This document shows positions 18,361 to 27,590 of a stretch of DNA of 64,000 bases, in pieces. Below the pieces are notes generated by a model. It was not told the DNA's origin. It ran no database searches and saw only the letters and a program-made list of their open reading frames with translations. The stretch comes from Eubacteriales bacterium (GTDB taxonomy: Bacteria; Bacillota; Clostridia; Tissierellales; GPF-1). The stretch lies in assembly GCA_030625815.1 (NCBI GenBank), contig DAOUQF010000010.1, positions 1-64,000 of the forward strand, written 5' to 3'. The position numbers were made by a program, and so were the translations under genes. Numbering within the stretch: the first letter of the stretch is position 1; every line of letters begins with the position of its first letter.

Positions 18361-18978
18361 ATGGAAATTCAAGCAAAAGAATGTTGTGTGGAAGGATACC
18401 CGCAAGCACTGCTGGCAAGCGCCTTAGGGGCTGATCGCGTGGAGCTCTGCGAGAACCTTGCCGAGGGGGGGACGACCCCTTCCTACGGGGCGGTGAAATT
18501 GTCGGTGGAATTGCTTTCGGCAAAGGTTTCAGTGATGCTGCGGCCGCGGGGTGGAAATTTTGTTTATACACAGGATGAGTATCGATGCATGCGGGAAGAT
18601 TTGACGGCTCTCAAGGCGCTTCAACCGGATGGGTTTGTCTTCGGATTCTTGCGGGAAGATGATCAATTGGAGCGGGAGCGGATTCGTGAATTTGTTGCTT
18701 TGGCCGATCCCATTCCCGTTACCTTTCATATGGCCTTCAATCGGGTGCCGGATCAAAGAGAGGCCATCGATTTTCTTGCGGAGGTCGGGGTCAAACGAAT
18801 ATTGACGAGCGGCTTGGATGGAAAGGCACCGGATCATCTTGCGCTTTTGCGGGAATTGATCTACTATGCGGGAGATCGGATCATCGTAATGCCCGGAGCG
18901 GGCATTCGAGCCGATAATCTGCTTGAGATTCATAAAAGCCTGCAGGCAAAGGAATATCACGGCACAAAAATTGTATAA
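18361..18978 (+). CDS. cutC: CutC family protein (copper homeostasis type)
   Basis: This 205-residue TIM-barrel protein has CutC signatures: GADRVELCENLAEGGTTPSYG, VMLRPRGGNFVYT, GFVFGFLREDDQ, FHMAFNRVPDQ, ILTSGLDGKAP and MPGAGIRADNL. CutC was linked to copper tolerance in E. coli, but that role is disputed and the enzyme activity is unknown. The ATG abuts the UMF1 stop codon, so translation is coupled; no ribosome site is separately visible. Confidence 0.92.
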   Translation: MEIQAKECCVEGYPQALLASALGADRVELCENLAEGGTTPSYGAVKLSVELLSAKVSVMLRPRGGNFVYTQDEYRCMREDLTALKALQPDGFVFGFLREDDQLERERIREFVALADPIPVTFHMAFNRVPDQREAIDFLAEVGVKRILTSGLDGKAPDHLALLRELIYYAGDRIIVMPGAGIRADNLLEIHKSLQAKEYHGTKIV

Positions 18979-18985
18979 ATTCACA

Positions 18986-19022
18986 AACGACCCTCTGAGC
19001 ATTTGCCCGGAGGGTCGTTTTT
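18986..19022 (+). terminator. Rho-independent terminator after cutC
   Basis: AACGACCCTC (18986-18995) pairs perfectly with GAGGGTCGTT (19010-19019) and is followed by Ts. Its 3' half is duplicated at 19681-19704. Confidence 0.88.
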
Positions 19023-19060
19023 TGCATTGATCATTTCTGCCGTTCATAAGAGCAGCGGAA

Positions 19061-19507
19061 TTACATTCCGGTGATAGCCCGCTGGACGAAAGCCAAAATC
19101 GCCATCACAAAAAATAGAATCACCAAAGCGATAGTCCATTCTTTTCCGGCAAGAGATCCGATCCCAAGCATTCCTCCGGCAGCGGAGAAAAATAACATCA
19201 CATAAATGATCACGAGCCACCTTGTGCTTCGGAAATCCAGCTGATAAACATAATCGAGCAATAGTTCGACAACAAGCCAGATGATAAACAAGAGCAATTG
19301 TACATAATAGAGTGTGGTTCGATGATGTGACGGTGCCGTGAACAATAGATAGAGGACGGGTATAATCAATAAAAACTCAAAGAGCCCCATATAAAGGCCA
19401 AAGGTGGGGGCGTTTGCCAATCGGCCAATAAATACGCCGATTACCGAGGTGAAAAACAACAATGTGACAATTGCGCCCAGCAGGTTTAGTTGTTTCATGC
19501 TTTCCAT
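19061..19507 (-). CDS. Hypothetical five-helix membrane protein
   Basis: The 148-residue protein is almost entirely hydrophobic, with about five membrane segments separated by short loops and no recognisable motif. ATG 19507 has a GGAGAG site 7 nt upstream, which supports real translation. I do not recognise the family. It is transcribed toward the cutC terminator. Confidence 0.65.
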   Translation of the reverse strand: MESMKQLNLLGAIVTLLFFTSVIGVFIGRLANAPTFGLYMGLFEFLLIIPVLYLLFTAPSHHRTTLYYVQLLLFIIWLVVELLLDYVYQLDFRSTRWLVIIYVMLFFSAAGGMLGIGSLAGKEWTIALVILFFVMAILAFVQRAITGM

Positions 19508-19680
19508 AACATCACTCTCCTAAAACAAAATGAATCTGAATCGTAAAAGCGGAACTGCTTGAAGTGACAAAACTCTATTTTTTTTATTGATACCCGGAAA
19601 TGCACGTTGATTGAAAATAGACGGTTGCATCACTTGGGATTTTTGGTGAAAAACGGAGCGCTGCTTCTTAGAGTCCTGTT

Positions 19681-19704
19681 CATTTGCCCGGAGGGTCGTT
19701 TTTT
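19681..19704 (+). repeat. Orphan copy of the 3' half of the cutC terminator
   Basis: CATTTGCCCGGAGGGTCGTT plus the T run is identical to 19000-19022. The matching 5' arm is missing here, so it cannot form the same hairpin. The rest of the 373-bp gap 19508-19880 holds no gene I can support, only the adhE control region. Confidence 0.75.
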
Positions 19705-19806
19705 TGGAATTGAAAAATGGCGAAAAAGAGAGGAATCGGGAGAAAAACAGGGGGAATAAATGTTTTCCTTTTTTTAGAAAGGCGGAAACGGGGATTTTCA
19801 AAGTTT

Positions 19807-19824
19807 GTGTTAAGAAATTAACGA
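19807..19824 (+). promoter_or_regulatory. Candidate Rex operator 1 upstream of adhE
   Basis: GTTAA GAAA TTAAC at its core (19809-19822) fits the clostridial Rex consensus TTGTTAANNNNTTAACAA with two mismatches at the outer positions. Rex represses fermentation genes when NADH/NAD+ is low, and adhE is a known Rex target in clostridia. Confidence 0.65.
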
Positions 19825-19840
19825 TGTTACCATAGGTTTA

Positions 19841-19858
19841 TCGTTAAGGATTTAACAA
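19841..19858 (+). promoter_or_regulatory. Candidate Rex operator 2 upstream of adhE
   Basis: The 18-mer with core GTTAAGGATTTAAC matches the Rex consensus at all fixed positions except one. It lies 22 bp before the adhE start codon, downstream of the probable promoter. Confidence 0.72.
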
Positions 19859-19880
19859 ACGTTTTGTGAGGAGAGATCAT

Positions 19881-22484
19881 ATGGCTAATGTAGAGGTAAA
19901 GATCGAACGTCCAGATGTAACCAAGATGGTCAACAAGTATGTGAAGCAGGCGGATGAAGCCCAAAAGAAAATGTTGGACTTGAATCAAGAACAGGTCGAC
20001 TTAATTGTGCAAAAGATGGCTTTGGCCGGCTTGGAAGCACAGATGACCCTGGCGAAAATGGCCGTGGAAGAAACAGAGCTTGGTGTTTACGAAGACAAGA
20101 TTACCAAGAATATCTTTGCTACAGAGTATATCTATCACAGCATTAAATATAATAAAACCGTTGGAGTAATTGAAGAGAACACGGAGGAAGGCTACAAGCT
20201 GATAGCGGAACCGATTGGTGTTTTGGCGGGTGTAACGCCGGTGACCAATCCAACATCCACCACAATGTTTAAATCAATTATCGCTATGAAAACAAGAAAT
20301 CCGATTATCTTCAGCTTTCACCCCAAGGCATTGAAGTGTTCTTCAGAAGCGGCACGGATTGTACGGGAGGCGGCAATCGCTGCAGGCGCTCCGGAAAACT
20401 GCATCCAATGGATTGAAAAGCCGTCGATCGAGGCATCCAATTATTTGATGAAACATGATGGAATCGCTTTGATTTTGGCAACAGGAGGACCGGGCATGGT
20501 TCGCGCGGCATACTCTTCCGGCAAACCGGCTCTTGGGGTTGGCGCGGGAAATGTGCCTTGCTATATTCATGAATCGGCAAACCTGGATCAAGCAGTAACG
20601 GATTTGATTCTTTCAAAAACATTTGATAATGGAACAGTCTGCGCGTCCGAGCAAGCGGTGATTATCGATGAATCAAAATACAAATATGTAATAGACCGCA
20701 TGAAAGACAATAACTGCTACTTCTTGAAAAAAGATGAGATTAAAAAGCTGGAAGGTGTAGCCATCGACTCCAAGCGGATGTCCATGAGTCCGGCGGTTGT
20801 GGGTCAGCCCGCGGCGAAAATCGCGAAGTTGGCTGGAATCACCGTACCGGAAGATACAAAGATGCTGGTGGCAGAACTGGCGGGTGTGGGTCCGAAATAT
20901 CCATTGTCACGAGAAAAGCTGAGTCCAATTCTTGCTTGCTACAAGGTGAAAAATTCCACAGAAGGCATTCAACGAGCAAAGGAAATGACAGAGTTTGGCG
21001 GACTTGGCCACTCTGCAGTCATTCATTGCAATGACGATGATGTGATTCAAGTATTCTCTGAAACGTTAAGAACCGGACGATTGCTGGTGAACTCACCATC
21101 AAGCCAAGGCGCCATCGGCGATTTATACAATACGAATATGCCGTCTTTGACCCTGGGTTGCGGTTCAATGGGAAACAATTCAACAACAGACAACGTATCG
21201 GCAGCCAACTTGATCAATGTGAAACGGGTTGCCATGAGACGAACGAATATGCAGTGGTTTAAAGTACCGGAACGGATTTATCATGAATTCGGCTCTGTAC
21301 AATATCTCCAAAAAATGCCGGACGTGCGTCGTGTGGTGATTGTAACAGACAGGATGATGGAAGAATTGGGATATGTGGAGAAGCTTCGATATCATCTGAC
21401 GCGACGCAATGCTCCGGTCATGATCGAGGTATTCAATGGCGTAGAGCCGGATCCTTCCGTAGAAACAGTGATGATGGGCGCGGAATTGATGAAGCGTTTC
21501 AATCCGGATACGATTATTGCCTTGGGCGGTGGATCGGCAATGGATGCAGCGAAGGGAATGTGGTTGTTCTACGAGCAACCAAACCTCGACTTTAACGGAC
21601 TTCGATTGAAATTCTTTGATATCCGAAAGCGAACCTACAAGCTGCAAGAATTGGGCAAAAAAGCAAAACTGGTTTGTATTCCGACAACCTCTGGAACCGG
21701 ATCTGAGGTTACTGCATTTGCCGTGATCACAGACAAGAAAAAGAATGTGAAATATCCATTGGCGGATTACGCGCTGACACCGGATGTGGCGATTCTTGAT
21801 CCTGACTTTGTTATGACGGTGCCAAAAACGGTAACGGCGGATACGGGACTGGATGTATTGACCCATGCGATTGAAGCTTATGTATCTGTAATGGCAACGG
21901 ATTACACCGATGCATTGGCGCTTCAAGCTATTAAATTGGTATTCAAGCATTTGCCGAAAGCCTATGTGAATGGACAGGATCGTCTGGCACGGGAAAAGAT
22001 GCACAACGCGTCTTGTATGGCGGGGATGGCCTTCACCAACGCATTCTTGGGCATTAATCACTCCTTGGCGCATAAATTGGGTGGAGAGTTCCATATCTCC
22101 CACGGTCGCGCCAATGCCTTTCTTTTGCCGGCAGTCATTCGGTACAATGCGTTGAAACCGACGAAATTTGCAAGCTTTCCAAAATACGGCACATTTATAG
22201 CCGATGAAAAATACGCGGAAATCGCGAGAAGCCTTGGGCTGAAAGCCAATACAACGGCACAAGGGGTGCAAAGCTTGATTGAAGCCATCCAAGTGTTGTC
22301 AAAAGAAGTGGGACTCGAGCCGTCGATTCAAGCCTACGGCATCGATGAAAAAATCTTTATGGATACCGTTGATGTGTTGGCGGACAAGGCTTTTGAAGAT
22401 CAGTGTACAACAGCTAATCCGAAACTTCCTTTGGTGAAGGAATTGGCTGCTGTTTATAAAGAGGCGTACTACGGAATGAAGTAA
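19881..22484 (+). CDS. adhE: Bifunctional acetaldehyde-CoA / alcohol dehydrogenase
   Basis: The 867-residue fusion reduces acetyl-CoA to acetaldehyde and then ethanol, consuming two NADH. Residues 1-440 are the aldehyde dehydrogenase half ([15 protein letters not shown]; catalytic Cys in NGTVCASEQ). Residues 450-867 are the iron-dependent alcohol dehydrogenase half ([24 protein letters not shown]; iron ligands in [21 protein letters not shown]). ATG 19881 follows GAGGAGAG. The length is normal for AdhE spirosome proteins. Expression is likely redox-controlled through the two Rex-like sites. Confidence 0.96.
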   Translation: MANVEVKIERPDVTKMVNKYVKQADEAQKKMLDLNQEQVDLIVQKMALAGLEAQMTLAKMAVEETELGVYEDKITKNIFATEYIYHSIKYNKTVGVIEENTEEGYKLIAEPIGVLAGVTPVTNPTSTTMFKSIIAMKTRNPIIFSFHPKALKCSSEAARIVREAAIAAGAPENCIQWIEKPSIEASNYLMKHDGIALILATGGPGMVRAAYSSGKPALGVGAGNVPCYIHESANLDQAVTDLILSKTFDNGTVCASEQAVIIDESKYKYVIDRMKDNNCYFLKKDEIKKLEGVAIDSKRMSMSPAVVGQPAAKIAKLAGITVPEDTKMLVAELAGVGPKYPLSREKLSPILACYKVKNSTEGIQRAKEMTEFGGLGHSAVIHCNDDDVIQVFSETLRTGRLLVNSPSSQGAIGDLYNTNMPSLTLGCGSMGNNSTTDNVSAANLINVKRVAMRRTNMQWFKVPERIYHEFGSVQYLQKMPDVRRVVIVTDRMMEELGYVEKLRYHLTRRNAPVMIEVFNGVEPDPSVETVMMGAELMKRFNPDTIIALGGGSAMDAAKGMWLFYEQPNLDFNGLRLKFFDIRKRTYKLQELGKKAKLVCIPTTSGTGSEVTAFAVITDKKKNVKYPLADYALTPDVAILDPDFVMTVPKTVTADTGLDVLTHAIEAYVSVMATDYTDALALQAIKLVFKHLPKAYVNGQDRLAREKMHNASCMAGMAFTNAFLGINHSLAHKLGGEFHISHGRANAFLLPAVIRYNALKPTKFASFPKYGTFIADEKYAEIARSLGLKANTTAQGVQSLIEAIQVLSKEVGLEPSIQAYGIDEKIFMDTVDVLADKAFEDQCTTANPKLPLVKELAAVYKEAYYGMK

Positions 22485-22513
22485 CCTCAAAAGCTCCATC
22501 TTTTCTCCAAATA

Positions 22514-22541
22514 AAAACCGTGCGAATTTCGCACGGTTTTT
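22514..22541. terminator. Bidirectional terminator
   Basis: AAAAACCGTGCGAA and TTCGCACGGTTTTT form a near-perfect hairpin with A and T tails on both strands, placed between convergent adhE and the aspartate kinase gene. Confidence 0.88.
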
Positions 22542-22563
22542 GATTTGGGTGTATTTATTACTC

Positions 22564-23787
22564 TTATTCCGGGCTTGAGGAACCCAGTTCAAAGACATCA
22601 TGAAGGTGTTTCATTCCTTTTAGACCATCCTCTTTGGAAACGATACAGGAGATTTTGATTTCGGAAGTCGAGATCATTTGAATATTAATTTCGAGTTCGG
22701 AAAGACTGCCGAAGAGCTTGGCAGCAACGTCGGTATTTCCAGCAATGCCAGTGCCGACAACGGACAGCTTGGCGACATTGGGATCATGCAGCACCCGGTC
22801 AGCGCCGATTTCGGCCGCGTAAGCCGTGGTAATGGAAAGGGCTTCTTCCTTGTCCTCGTCATTGACGGTGAAGGAAATGTCATTGACCGTATTGCGGTGT
22901 GCGCTCTGAATAATCGTGTCGACTCGGACATGTTCCTGCGCCAGTCTTGAAAAGAGCGCGAAGGCGACACCGGGTCGATCCGGCACTTCCACGATTGTGA
23001 TTTTTGCGATATTGTCGTCGAGGGAAATTCCTCGAACTGATACTTTTTCCAATTGATTCACCTCGATGATTTCTGTTCCGGGATTGTCGGAGAAACTGGA
23101 TCGGACAACCAACGGAACTTGATATTTTCTCGCGAGCTCGATGGATCGCGGATGAAGCACTTGTGCGCCGAGACTCGCCATTTCGAGAACCTCGTCATAA
23201 GAGATGGCGTTGAGTTTTCGAGCCGTTTCCACTTTTCTTGGATCGGCCGTATAAATTCCGTCGACGTCTGTATAAATCTCGCATCGATCGGCATTTAAGG
23301 CGGCTGCCAAAGCGACGGCGGTGGTATCGGAACCGCCCCGTCCCAGGGTGGTAATGTCATTGTCCGCGTTGATGCCTTGGAAACCGGCAACGATGACGAT
23401 CTTGCTTTCCCCAAGCTCTAGATTTAATCGTCCGGTTTGAATGGATTCGATCCGCGCTTTTTTATGAACCTGCGTGGTTTGAATGCCGCATTGAGCCCCG
23501 GTAAGGGAAATGACATCATGTCCTTGCGCTTGAATGGCCATGGCAAGCAGGGAAATGGAAACCTGTTCGCCCGTTGCCAATAGCATATCAAATTCGCGAT
23601 GAGGCGGATCTGGATGAATGGCGCGGGCCAAACTGACCAATTTGTCAGTGGTATCGCCCATGGCTGAAACGGCAACGACAACTTGATGGCCCTCTTCGGC
23701 CGTTTTTGCGATTCGTTCCGCAACGCGTTTAATGCGTTTGATATTTCCGACGCTGCTACCGCCGTATTTTTGTACGATCAGGCTCAT
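22564..23787 (-). CDS. lysC: Aspartate kinase
   Basis: The 407-residue enzyme phosphorylates aspartate, the first step to lysine, methionine and threonine. The N-terminus LIVQKYGGSSVGN, the GFQGINADNDITTLGRGGSDTTAVALAAAL motif region and DVDGIYTADPR are intact. Two C-terminal ACT domains (from about residue 265) would give feedback control. ATG 23787 is chosen by homology and overlaps the stop of homoserine dehydrogenase (TAATG), so the two are co-translated. Being downstream of hom and opposite thrC suggests service to threonine synthesis. Confidence 0.95.
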   Translation of the reverse strand: MSLIVQKYGGSSVGNIKRIKRVAERIAKTAEEGHQVVVAVSAMGDTTDKLVSLARAIHPDPPHREFDMLLATGEQVSISLLAMAIQAQGHDVISLTGAQCGIQTTQVHKKARIESIQTGRLNLELGESKIVIVAGFQGINADNDITTLGRGGSDTTAVALAAALNADRCEIYTDVDGIYTADPRKVETARKLNAISYDEVLEMASLGAQVLHPRSIELARKYQVPLVVRSSFSDNPGTEIIEVNQLEKVSVRGISLDDNIAKITIVEVPDRPGVAFALFSRLAQEHVRVDTIIQSAHRNTVNDISFTVNDEDKEEALSITTAYAAEIGADRVLHDPNVAKLSVVGTGIAGNTDVAAKLFGSLSELEINIQMISTSEIKISCIVSKEDGLKGMKHLHDVFELGSSSPE

Positions 23788-25013
23788 TACCCTCTCAACC
23801 TCCTTGCGTAGAAGATGGATCCGCATTCTTTTTCTACATCGGAGACAAGAGTCCGCATCATGCTTGCTTCAATGCTTTCGATCATGCCCTGGTAGATTTC
23901 GTGATTGTTCGCTAGTCCGAGACTCGTTAGTTTTTCCGCCAATCGCGCCTGCTCGGATTTTGTGCAGGATAAAAGGTCGACTCGCAAATAATAATCTTGT
24001 GAAGCGTGAGTTGGACCGACATTTTCCGCAACTGCCAATGGGATGCGGTCTGCCTGGTAATGATTGTCCAGAATATCCATCAAGTCACTGATGACCGCAT
24101 TGGCGGTTGGATCCATGCCGGCACCGGCGCCGACGAAATCGAGGCGGCCGGAAAGATGTCCGATAAAGGAAACCACATTGTCGCTGTTCTTGATGGCGTA
24201 AAAGCGATGCGAAGGATCAACGAGACAAGGTTCCACCCAGATTGAAATGGCGCCTTCTTGCTCCGCTGACGAAGCGACAAGCTTAACATCAAGGTTCTTT
24301 GATTTAAAGTAATCCGTATCTATGCCGCGGATCGATCGAATCCCGCGGGTATAAACTTGATCGGTTGGAATTTCTTGTCCGTAGGCGAGGGAAGAAAGGA
24401 TCGCGATTTTTCTTTGCACATCGAATCCGTCGATATCCGCAGACGGATCTGCTTCGGCGTAACCTCGCGCCTGCGCATCGGCTAGAACGGTATCGAATTC
24501 CAGATCATTCTCCATCATTTGCGTCAGGATGAAATTGGTTGTTCCGTTTAGAATGCCTTCAATGGCCTCGATCTGATTCAATCGACGCTGCTGTTTGAGG
24601 GGTTTGATAATGGGAATTCCGCCTCCGACAGCGCCTTCGAATAGAAAGGCGACATTGGATTTTTTTGCTTCATTTAAAAACAGGGAAAGATTTGCCGCAA
24701 CGACGGCTTTATTGGAAGTGATAACATGCTTGCCGTTTTGAAGCGCTTTCAAAATATACGATCGCGCTGGTTCCATGCCCCCCATAACGGAGAGGATGAC
24801 GTCGATGCTTGGATCGTCTAGAATATCCGCTGCATCCGTTGTCAGCTTGCCCTCAGGGACCTCAACAGGTCTTTTTTTATTTAAGTTTCGAACCAAGATC
24901 CGCTCAATGGTAAGCTCCTCTTGATAGAATTCCTGCAATCTTCCTTTTTCATTTTCAATAATTTCATAGGCACCTGCTCCAACAGTCCCAAGTCCCAATA
25001 ATCCAATTTTCAT
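23787..25013 (-). CDS. hom: Homoserine dehydrogenase
   Basis: The 408-residue enzyme makes homoserine from aspartate semialdehyde. Visible features are the Rossmann GLGTVG at residues 6-12, TSNKAVVAAN, the catalytic-domain motif EGILNGTTNFILTQM, and GYAEADPSADIDGFD. A C-terminal ACT-like region follows residue 340. The ATG follows AAAGGAGC. It is the first gene of the hom-lysC operon, with a promoter and tandem repeats in its leader. Confidence 0.95.
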   Translation of the reverse strand: MKIGLLGLGTVGAGAYEIIENEKGRLQEFYQEELTIERILVRNLNKKRPVEVPEGKLTTDAADILDDPSIDVILSVMGGMEPARSYILKALQNGKHVITSNKAVVAANLSLFLNEAKKSNVAFLFEGAVGGGIPIIKPLKQQRRLNQIEAIEGILNGTTNFILTQMMENDLEFDTVLADAQARGYAEADPSADIDGFDVQRKIAILSSLAYGQEIPTDQVYTRGIRSIRGIDTDYFKSKNLDVKLVASSAEQEGAISIWVEPCLVDPSHRFYAIKNSDNVVSFIGHLSGRLDFVGAGAGMDPTANAVISDLMDILDNHYQADRIPLAVAENVGPTHASQDYYLRVDLLSCTKSEQARLAEKLTSLGLANNHEIYQGMIESIEASMMRTLVSDVEKECGSIFYARRLRG

Positions 25014-25055
25014 CTGGTATGCTCCTTTCGGTCAAATGGTACAAGAAAAAAAGAA

Positions 25056-25096
25056 TTGTATTTCACTAAAAAACACTTGTATTTCGTTAAAAAACA
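25056..25096. promoter_or_regulatory. Tandem 20-bp direct repeat in the hom/thrC intergenic region
   Basis: Two 20-bp units (25056-25075 and 25077-25096) of the form TTGTATTTCnnTAAAAAACA differ at two positions and are offset by 21 bp, two helical turns. They lie at and just downstream of the -10 box for hom. This is the geometry of a cooperative repressor site; the regulator is unknown. Confidence 0.6.
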
Positions 25097-25123
25097 TTAT
25101 AACATAGAGAAAGAAAAAAACAA
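25096..25123 (-). promoter_or_regulatory. Promoter of hom-lysC
   Basis: On the minus strand TTGTTT (25123-25118) and TATAAT (25101-25096) are spaced by 16 bp. Confidence 0.6.
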
Positions 25124-25156
25124 CCCCAAAATTAAAAAAAGAAAGGTGTCGAGGAC

Positions 25157-26623
25157 ATGCGATATGAAAGCACAAGAAATAATATGATTCAGATGACGGC
25201 GGCAGAAGCGATTTTGCAAGGCATTGCACCGGATCGAGGACTTTATGTGCCGGTAGAATTTCCAAAGTTGGATGTGGATTTTTGGACCGGACTTTCTTAT
25301 GAAGAAACGGCATATCAAGTGTTGTCTCCATTCTTAACGGAGTTTTCTGAAGCAAGTTTGCGAAAGATGATTCACAAGGCGTACGGACATGGATTCGAGG
25401 TGGAGGAAATCACGCCTCTTTGCGGAATCGGGAGCATGAAGCACCTGGAATTGTTCCATGGCAGAACAGCCGCCTTTAAGGATATGGCTTTATCGATCCT
25501 TCCGCATCTTATGAAGGGTTCGGAAGATGTTTTGATGGCGAAAGAAAAAATTATGATCTTAACGGCTACATCGGGAGATACCGGGAAAGCGGCGCTGGAA
25601 GGCTTCGCTTACGCGGAGGGCACATCCATCGTGGTCTTCTATCCAAAGGATGGAGTCAGCGAGGTGCAGAAGCGTCAGATGACCAGTCAGAAGGGGTATA
25701 ATACCTTTGTCTATGGCGTTGACGGGAATTTCGACGATGTGCAGACTCGAGTCAAAGAGATCTTTGTGGATGACGATGTACGAAAGACCTTAAAGGACAG
25801 GGGCATTCGCCTCTCTTCGGCAAACTCCATTAATATCGGTCGATTGTTGCCGCAGATTGTCTACTATTACCAGGCTTATCGAATGATGGTGGATCAGGGA
25901 GAGATTCAATATGGCGACGAAGTGAATTTTGCCGTGCCGACAGGAAACTTCGGCAATATCTTGGCGGGATTCTACGCCAAGCAGATGGGCTTGCCCATTG
26001 GCCGATTGATCTGCGCTTCCAATGAGAACAAAATCTTGTACGATTTTTTCAAGACGGGCGTCTACGATGGAAATCGTGAATTTTTCCGCACCAGTTCTCC
26101 GTCCATGGACATTTTGATTTCCAGCAACCTGGAACGTCTTTTATATGAAGCTTGTGGACGCGATCCGAAAATCGTTGCGGACATGATGGAAGCCTTCCAG
26201 GAAAAACGAATATTTGAAGCGTCAGAGGATATGAAAGCGACCTTTGCTGACTTTTACGGCGGATATTGTACGGAAGAGGAGACTGCTCAAACCATTGAAC
26301 GAGTGTATCGGGAATCCAATGAGTTGATTGATCCCCACACGGCGGTTGCACGGAAAGTAGCCGAGGATTATCAGCGAAAAGTCAATGATTTCCGTCCCAT
26401 GGTTGTGGTTTCTACGGCGAGTCCGTATAAGTTTTCTCGTGCTGTTTATTCGGCAATATTTGGAGAATCAGAGGATCATGATTTTGAACTGTTGAAGCGG
26501 TTGTCGGACAAGACAAATTGTTCGGTGCCGTATTCGTTAAAGGATATCGCGTCGCGCGTGGAGATTCACAACAAATCCTGCGCGATCGATGAAATGCTGG
26601 CCTATATTTTTGCATCATGTTAG
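25157..26623 (+). CDS. thrC: Threonine synthase
   Basis: The 488-residue PLP enzyme converts O-phosphohomoserine to threonine. The opening YESTRNN, APDRGLYVP, and the PLP lysine Lys108 in GRTAAFKDMALS are typical, as are LTATSGDTGKAALEGF and SSANSINIGRLLPQ. The length matches the longer fungal/bacterial class. It diverges from hom and is followed 12 bp later by thrB, so threonine synthesis from homoserine is a two-gene operon here. Confidence 0.95.
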   Translation: MRYESTRNNMIQMTAAEAILQGIAPDRGLYVPVEFPKLDVDFWTGLSYEETAYQVLSPFLTEFSEASLRKMIHKAYGHGFEVEEITPLCGIGSMKHLELFHGRTAAFKDMALSILPHLMKGSEDVLMAKEKIMILTATSGDTGKAALEGFAYAEGTSIVVFYPKDGVSEVQKRQMTSQKGYNTFVYGVDGNFDDVQTRVKEIFVDDDVRKTLKDRGIRLSSANSINIGRLLPQIVYYYQAYRMMVDQGEIQYGDEVNFAVPTGNFGNILAGFYAKQMGLPIGRLICASNENKILYDFFKTGVYDGNREFFRTSSPSMDILISSNLERLLYEACGRDPKIVADMMEAFQEKRIFEASEDMKATFADFYGGYCTEEETAQTIERVYRESNELIDPHTAVARKVAEDYQRKVNDFRPMVVVSTASPYKFSRAVYSAIFGESEDHDFELLKRLSDKTNCSVPYSLKDIASRVEIHNKSCAIDEMLAYIFASC

Positions 26624-26635
26624 GGGGAGTCATTA

Positions 26636-27526
26636 ATGTTTGAGGTTTATGTTCCCTATACCACTGCCAATCTGGGTCCCGGTTTTGACTGCATAGGACT
26701 AGCCCTATCAGTGGAAGCGCGGATTTCGGTCGAGTGGCAAGAGGCAGGGGTTTCATGGAGTAGATGCGATCCGCAATATCAAAATGAAAATCATCTCTTA
26801 TTGAGAGCCTATCGACTGGGCATGGAGACAATCGGTTTGCCCCTCAGGGGGCTTGCTCTGGATTTTCTTTCCATGCCGCCTATTGCACGCGGCTTAGGCA
26901 GCAGTGCGGTCTGTATTGTTGCGGGATTGATGATTGCGCGGGAAGCGGCGAAAGAGGCCGGCAAAGAGATGGATATGGAACTGATGATACGATTGGCGAC
27001 TCAGCTGGAGGGGCATCCCGACAATGTGGCGCCCGCCTTGATGGGCGGTTGTATCTTGAGCCTGATGGCGGAAACGGGAATTGTGATTCAGGAGATTTCG
27101 GTTCACGAAAAAATTGGGTTGTTGGCATTGATTCCTCCCTTTGAATTAGCAACGGAAATTTCCAGAGGAGCCATCCCCGAACAAGTGCCGCACAAGCAGG
27201 CTGTTTATAATGTGGGGCGAGGCATGCTTTTGACGCAAGCCTTGGCATCGGGGGAGATGGGCAAACTAGCGATGGCCCTTGAGGATCGATTGCATGAGCC
27301 CTATCGCATTCCTTTAATTGAGGGTGCGGAAGCAATCAGAGAGAAAATGGATGAGCTGGGCGCTGTCAGAACCGTCATTAGCGGGGCTGGACCAACCCTC
27401 TTGGTCGTTTATGAAAAGGGAATGGGTTTCGAAGAGAAAGCGAAGGCGTGGATGGCGCAACAGCACCGGAGTTGGGATGTATTTCCATGGACGGTACAGG
27501 CGCGCGGCGCGTGGGTAAAAAATTAG
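26636..27526 (+). CDS. thrB: Homoserine kinase
   Basis: This 296-residue GHMP kinase has the start VPYTTANLGPGFDCIGLAL, the ATP loop PPIARGLGSSAV, and the C-terminal TVISGAGPTLLVV. It supplies O-phosphohomoserine to ThrC, encoded just upstream. The ATG follows AGGGGGAG. Confidence 0.94.
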   Translation: MFEVYVPYTTANLGPGFDCIGLALSVEARISVEWQEAGVSWSRCDPQYQNENHLLLRAYRLGMETIGLPLRGLALDFLSMPPIARGLGSSAVCIVAGLMIAREAAKEAGKEMDMELMIRLATQLEGHPDNVAPALMGGCILSLMAETGIVIQEISVHEKIGLLALIPPFELATEISRGAIPEQVPHKQAVYNVGRGMLLTQALASGEMGKLAMALEDRLHEPYRIPLIEGAEAIREKMDELGAVRTVISGAGPTLLVVYEKGMGFEEKAKAWMAQQHRSWDVFPWTVQARGAWVKN

Positions 27527-27529
27527 GGA

Positions 27530-27558
27530 TTGACACCTTTAGGGGATGCATCTAAAGT
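27530..27558 (+). promoter_or_regulatory. Promoter of the NSS transporter gene
   Basis: TTGACA at 27530-27535 and TAAAGT at 27553-27558 with a 17-bp spacer, starting 4 bp after the thrB stop. The transporter therefore has its own start site. Confidence 0.75.
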
Positions 27559-27590
27559 AGAGAAGATGGATTTATTAAAGGAGGAAAAAA

